Made by a program: the position numbers and the translations under genes
Shown: positions 60,801 to 64,000 of the stretch, one piece after another
Position numbering within the stretch: the first letter of the stretch is position 1
How the letters are laid out: every line of letters starts with the position of its first letter
Assembly (NCBI RefSeq): GCF_028389875.1
Contig: NC_084670.1
Coordinates: forward strand, 16,401,383 to 16,465,382
Length of the DNA stretch: 64,000 nt
DNA from: Rhea pennata
Lineage: Eukaryota > Chordata > Aves > Rheiformes > Rheidae
Direction of reading: 5' to 3'
Notes under the pieces: generated by a model
Seen by the model: the letters and a program-made list of their open reading frames with translations, nothing else
Told to the model about the DNA's origin: nothing
Database searches by the model: none

Positions 60801-62760
60801 ATGCCTGAGCAGCCCCCGACTAGGCTGACTGCCCTCCCTGGTGTTCTCTGTAATTTGCAGCCCTCTGAGTCAAGGTCACACAGCTGCGTTGAGATGGCCC
60901 TTGGACCCTCCGACACAGACTGCTAAATCTCTTGGGGGTGGTGGGGGGAGTGCTTACTGCAGGAGTTAACAGACAGCTACAGTTACCACCTAATGACTCT
61001 TTGTGTGAGCAGCCTGATCACATCATTTGCTTCAGCTGGCACTTTAGTATTTTTAAAGGCGTGGAACATCAAGAGACAATTACCACATGTGCACCTGTTC
61101 CTCAGAGTTACAGACTTGGAGGGACCAAGGGTGACTCACTCACAGTGGCTGAGTATCAGAATGTCCATTCTGAAAATAAGAATTTTAGTTTTACAGGTTA
61201 ACTCACTCAAACAAAACTAGAACCATCCACAGCTACTGCTGAAATGATGGGTTTATCTGCACTAGACATTGACATGATGTAGCAGTCCCATCAGTAAATG
61301 CACAGCCTATAGGATAGAGTGATGGTAAGCCTGTAAAGGGGGGGGGGGGAACTATCTGAAGTGTGACTTTTTATTATATGTGGGAAGTAGCCATAAAAAC
61401 TAATGGCAAAATGCTGTGCTATTACTCAAGAGATCTGATCTGGATCTTAACTTCCCAAAGCAACAGGGAATGGAAGAACTTTTCACACCTAGCTGAAGGA
61501 CTCATTGTTGAAGAGAGCTGCCCTCTATGGAAAGGCAAGTGTTTACAGACTAAGGTACTCAAAACAAGGTTGCCAAGCATGTATTAGAAACTAGAAGGAG
61601 GTAAAATTTGGAAAAAAAGAGTTTAGGGGAATTATTTCTGAGTGGGGAATTCACACCCTCTGACTGAAGAGATATATTATCTAGTAATGTGGAAATATAT
61701 TAAAGCTTTTATGTTGTTGTTTCACACAGAATAATACAGTCATCCAGATTATTACACTACAGCACGATATTGATCAACTGAGGAGGCAGCTGGATGACAC
61801 AAAAATGAAACTCGTAATAGAAATTAAGGTACTCTCCTTTTATCCTAGCGAGCCTTTTAATCAAAACAGTGGAAATGTTATTCTGTATAAAAATGCTGAT
61901 TCTCTACAAACACTGGAAGACATAAGTATTAGCTGAACAGTTCTTATTTTGAATTTCTATGGTATTGGTTGTCATTGTTGCTTTATCACTTAAGCCATCC
62001 TAACATCAGGTTATTAGATGATTTTAAATGCATTGCATTCAAGCACCACTTAAAATTTCAAGGTACTGTCTAAGCTGAGCTTTACAGTCTCATAGAACTG
62101 CTTAACTGTAAAAGAACATAGTAGCATATCATGGTTGGAAAAAAAAATCCTAGTACAAGGAACAAAATGGAAGTGGTGGTCCAGCCTGAGCGCAACGTGT
62201 TTCATCTTCCATCATGGGTCTGCCTGTGGATTCCTCAGGAAGGTGGAGCGTGGTAGGGTATTAACACTAGACAGCTTTTCAGCTATCTTGCTGTTTAGCT
62301 ATCTTAGCAATAGAATTCATGAAATCTGTCTTGAGTGGCAGAGAATAACCACGCACATTTCTTAGTCTAGGGTGGCTGTACTCACCAGAGCTCCTAAAGC
62401 TGGGTATAAGGAGGAGGGAAGAGAAGGCTGAATTCCAGGCTTCACTCTTGAAAACACCAAGGCAAAATACAGAAGAAAGCAGTGCTAGAACTAGGCTATC
62501 TAGTTAGACATGGAAAAAAAAATCAAATTTCATGCGGGCTGGCTGCATATAGACACTGTATCTTTTTATCTTTGATTTAATCTTAAACATCTATGCATGT
62601 CAATTCTAAAAATATCTGTAAATGGCAATTCCTAAAATTACTGGTTCTTCTGTAGATGAGAAAACAGGCAGCATCTGATTTACGAGCACTGAGAGCAGAG
62701 CTGACACAGAAGAAGATTCATTCAGCTTTCATTCTCCAGTCTGGAAAATCAGGAATTTAA
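45818..62760 (+). CDS. SPATA1: SPATA1, spermatogenesis-associated protein 1 (13 coding exons)
   Basis: Testis-enriched protein of unclear biochemical role; I recall a reported interaction with IFT20. Coding exons: 45818-45853, 46759-46865, 49781-49898, 51980-52033, 52131-52461, 52568-52816, 54639-54786, 54925-54985, 56761-56878, 57626-57751, 59510-59679, 61730-61828 and 62656-62760. They join into 573 codons, longer than human (about 459) because of the middle region. Residues 13 to about 115 are a conserved globular start (LVELHVFYVPE, NKFISAGF, FLKCIG, SFAPPYALYPELYLLP). About 116-407 are low-complexity and hydrophilic, with an apparent internal repeat. About 408-573 are the conserved coiled-coil SPATA1 C-terminal region (KKAKGLLEQNK, WKKKYFETKKAT, DIDQLRRQLD, AELTQKK). 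It starts divergently from GNG5. Confidence 0.93.
46759..46865 (+). CDS. SPATA1: SPATA1 coding exon 2
   Basis: LVELHVFYVPEEVWNFKLNT to FISAGFI plus two bases of Arg. Strongly conserved start of the globular domain. Confidence 0.93.
49781..49898 (+). CDS. SPATA1: SPATA1 coding exon 3
   Basis: Completes Arg, then VSPHITLRVLREKLGEYLG and KFIFLKCIGKKLAV. Donor GTG|GTAAGT. Follows a 2.9-kb intron in which I saw no further exons. Confidence 0.94.
51627..51743 (+). other. candidate phase-0 cassette exon of SPATA1
   Basis: A 117-base open stretch (39 codons) between coding exons 3 and 4, bounded by TCTATTCAG and CAG|GTACTC. It would insert in frame. I do not recognise it in mammalian SPATA1, and it is left out of the main model. 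Confidence 0.35.
51980..52033 (+). CDS. SPATA1: SPATA1 coding exon 4
   Basis: 18 codons, VKAKQEAELELKSFAPPY, phase 0 on both sides. Conserved in mammals. Confidence 0.93.
52131..52461 (+). CDS. SPATA1: SPATA1 coding exon 5
   Basis: 110 codons and one base. Begins with the conserved ALYPELYLLP, then a hydrophilic, poorly conserved stretch. Its end (VEWAEK, FHANHEQGQN) resembles part of the next exon. Confidence 0.92.
52568..52816 (+). CDS. SPATA1: SPATA1 coding exon 6
   Basis: Phase 1 on both sides. Contains PEWNDK and LHVNHSDEQGRN, resembling the end of exon 5. The preceding intron is only 106 bases. Confidence 0.88.
54639..54786 (+). CDS. SPATA1: SPATA1 coding exon 7
   Basis: ELNPKLLVTNMENNNHQED to HHIHSNQ. 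Acceptor TTGTCACAG, donor AAAG|GTTAGT. Low conservation; placed by phase and splice sites. Confidence 0.82.
54925..54985 (+). CDS. SPATA1: SPATA1 coding exon 8
   Basis: Small exon, SLQQYRVVRSVADRGEKQDNQ region. Acceptor TTATCTTTAG, donor CAG|GTACGT. Placed by phase and splice sites. Confidence 0.8.
56761..56878 (+). CDS. SPATA1: SPATA1 coding exon 9
   Basis: ADENNQNHLTCPKDYL with a proline-rich SPPSPPFL. Acceptor after TTTCACTCTCTAG; donor GAAA|GTAAGT. Confidence 0.86.
57626..57751 (+). CDS. SPATA1: SPATA1 coding exon 10
   Basis: Start of the conserved C-terminal coiled coil: AEQLQQMKKDRR, EDLIKKAKGLLEQNK, RRYH. Donor CATG|GTACAC. Confidence 0.93.
59510..59679 (+). CDS. SPATA1: SPATA1 coding exon 11
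   Basis: VREEWKKKYFETKKATISLE, LRQDLEFYYQKLLLQLEARD: the best-conserved segment of the family. Confidence 0.95.
60500..60930. other. GC-richer insertion-like block in SPATA1 intron 11
   Basis: Composition differs from the surrounding AT-rich intron. On the minus strand an AATAAA lies in GGCCAATAAATAATTGC at about 60555, downstream of the GC-rich part, a layout reminiscent of a solo LTR. No target-site duplication or defined ends were found. Confidence 0.25.
61730..61828 (+). CDS. SPATA1: SPATA1 coding exon 12
   Basis: 33 codons with HDIDQLRRQLDDTKMKLVIE. Donor AAG|GTACTC is weak but required by the frame. Confidence 0.94.
62656..62760 (+). CDS. SPATA1: SPATA1 terminal coding exon 13
   Basis: MRKQAASDLRALRAELTQKK, then a 14-residue tail and TAA. 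Confidence 0.95.
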   Translation: MRKQAASDLRALRAELTQKKIHSAFILQSGKSGI

Positions 62761-63169
62761 GGGGATGACATAACTTTGCACCTGTAAGCTCTGCTGAAGC
62801 TCTGTAGTGTATGTAGCAGCTCAGAATTTCAAAGCCATTTGTTTTTATATTCTTAAAGTTCTGTTGTAAAAAGAAATCAAATATGTAAATGTTGTGAAAT
62901 TTGTATACCAAGATACTGGGTACTACAACTCCCTTCTTTTTAAATCTCACTCTTATTGTAACACTACTCAGCTATGTAACCATGCAGTTTAACATAGTAA
63001 GGTGCCTAAAACAAAACCAAATTATTTTAAATGTGCAAATTAATGAATTTTGTAATATCATCTTATGAGTATGTTGATAGTCTTTTGTAAACAAAATACC
63101 TGCTAAGCAAGTATTCCTATAAGCAAAAGTCTCCTATTCTGATTTTGGGGCATACATGCTTAAATCTTG

Positions 63170-63175
63170 AATAAA
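63170..63175 (+). terminator. poly(A) signal of SPATA1
   Basis: AATAAA about 410 bases after the stop codon, followed by a TTTTCTG-containing stretch. Confidence 0.7.
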
Positions 63176-63189
63176 ATATATTTTCTGTA

Positions 63190-64000
63190 GGATTACAACA
63201 ACAGTAATTTTTATTTAGCTATTGATTGACTAATATTTTTCTGTCACTACAAGTATGCCTATTTGTATATTATCAATGTGTTGTGCAGTATGAACAAAAT
63301 CCCAGATAGTCTTCTTTCTTATCTAGCAGTTTTTGTTCCTTTTATAGGAAAGCTGCATGGAGAATGGTCAATTCTATAACTGGTGGATGATGCAAGCTTT
63401 CTCTTGGACAACTGTAATGATCTTGATCCAATTTAATTACAGCAGTGTGTACTATTTTCCTTCAAGTTCATACATGTACTTTAAGAACATTACTCTGAAA
63501 GACTAATCAGAAACCTCTTCTTGCTAGTCATTTTTTCCAGCCGTCCTCTTTGCTTCCTTGCAGTTCAATGTAATATTATTACATTAAGCAGAACAATAAC
63601 ATGCTAGAAGTTAATGTCAGCTAAAAAGCTGACAGAGGTTTGTTTATTACTGCAAGTGAAACATAATAGGAAATCAGTAATAGGATAAGAAAGTTACGCA
63701 ACTCTCAAAAGGAGGAACTTGCCATGTTTTGAGCCAAGCCACCCTTTTTGCAATTTAAAGAAAAGATTTAACAAAAAGCTTTAAGTATTAAAGTATTAAA
63801 ACAACAAGCACATTTGCGCAATTCAAGATTGAATTCAAAAACAACAGGCAGTTCTTCATGTTCTTGTTTCTATGTATGAAAAAACAGCTTCCGCCATTTC
63901 AGTTCTGCTTCTTGAAGTAGGCAACTAGTTACAGCAACCAGTATTACTAGTTTAGTTATGCTGCTGATGATAAACTAAAAAGTGTAAGAGCAATCTTAAA
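63190..64000. other. flank after SPATA1, no gene seen
   Basis: AT-rich, no recognisable exon. In mammals CTBS lies next on the minus strand; its 3'UTR could fall here, but nothing in the sequence proves it. Confidence 0.5.

Overview
This window is vertebrate nuclear DNA, most likely from a bird. It holds four spliced protein-coding genes with GT-AG introns (one is GC-AG), two CpG-island promoters in an AT-rich background, a decayed CR1-type LINE, and poly(A) signals. No bacterial, plasmid, phage or CRISPR features were seen. The gene order DNASE2B - RPF1 - GNG5 - SPATA1 matches human chromosome 1p31 from memory. Species assignment rests on protein resemblance and the CR1 element, not on a search.

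Layout: (1) 1-10,960 holds DNASE2B on the + strand: six coding exons and 362 codons, encoding a lysosomal acid endonuclease. (2) About 10,960-33,360 is a ~22 kb gene desert. It contains a 5'-truncated CR1 LINE (26.9-28.2 kb), several decayed MIR/L2-like fragments, simple repeats and hairpins, one isolated CpG-bearing patch near 13 kb, and one exon-like stretch on the minus strand near 12.1 kb. (3) 33,360-39,520 holds RPF1 on the + strand: nine exons and 329 codons, encoding a Brix-domain factor for large-subunit ribosome assembly, driven from a CpG island with an NRF1 site. (4) 40,465-44,033 holds GNG5 on the - strand: 68 codons in two coding exons plus a separate 3'UTR exon, encoding the G-protein gamma-5 subunit. 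(5) 45,818-63,190 holds SPATA1 on the + strand: 13 coding exons and 573 codons as modelled, encoding a spermatogenesis-associated coiled-coil protein. Its start region lies just after a recent 134-bp tandem duplication.

RPF1 and GNG5 converge, with 3' ends about 1 kb apart. GNG5 and SPATA1 diverge from a shared CpG island (43.58-44.35 kb). The four genes do unrelated jobs (DNA degradation, ribosome assembly, signalling, spermatogenesis), so their grouping looks like conserved synteny and not a functional cluster.

I found no wholly new system. The observations most worth following are an apparent internal exon duplication in SPATA1, the duplicated uORF and splice-acceptor block upstream of SPATA1, a possible phase-0 cassette exon in SPATA1, a GGCCCC hexanucleotide repeat that encodes Pro-Ala in RPF1, a GC-AG intron in DNASE2B, and an unidentified exon-like minus-strand stretch at 12.1 kb. 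Exon boundaries were read by eye from splice motifs, reading phase and remembered family sequences; no alignment or RNA evidence was available.
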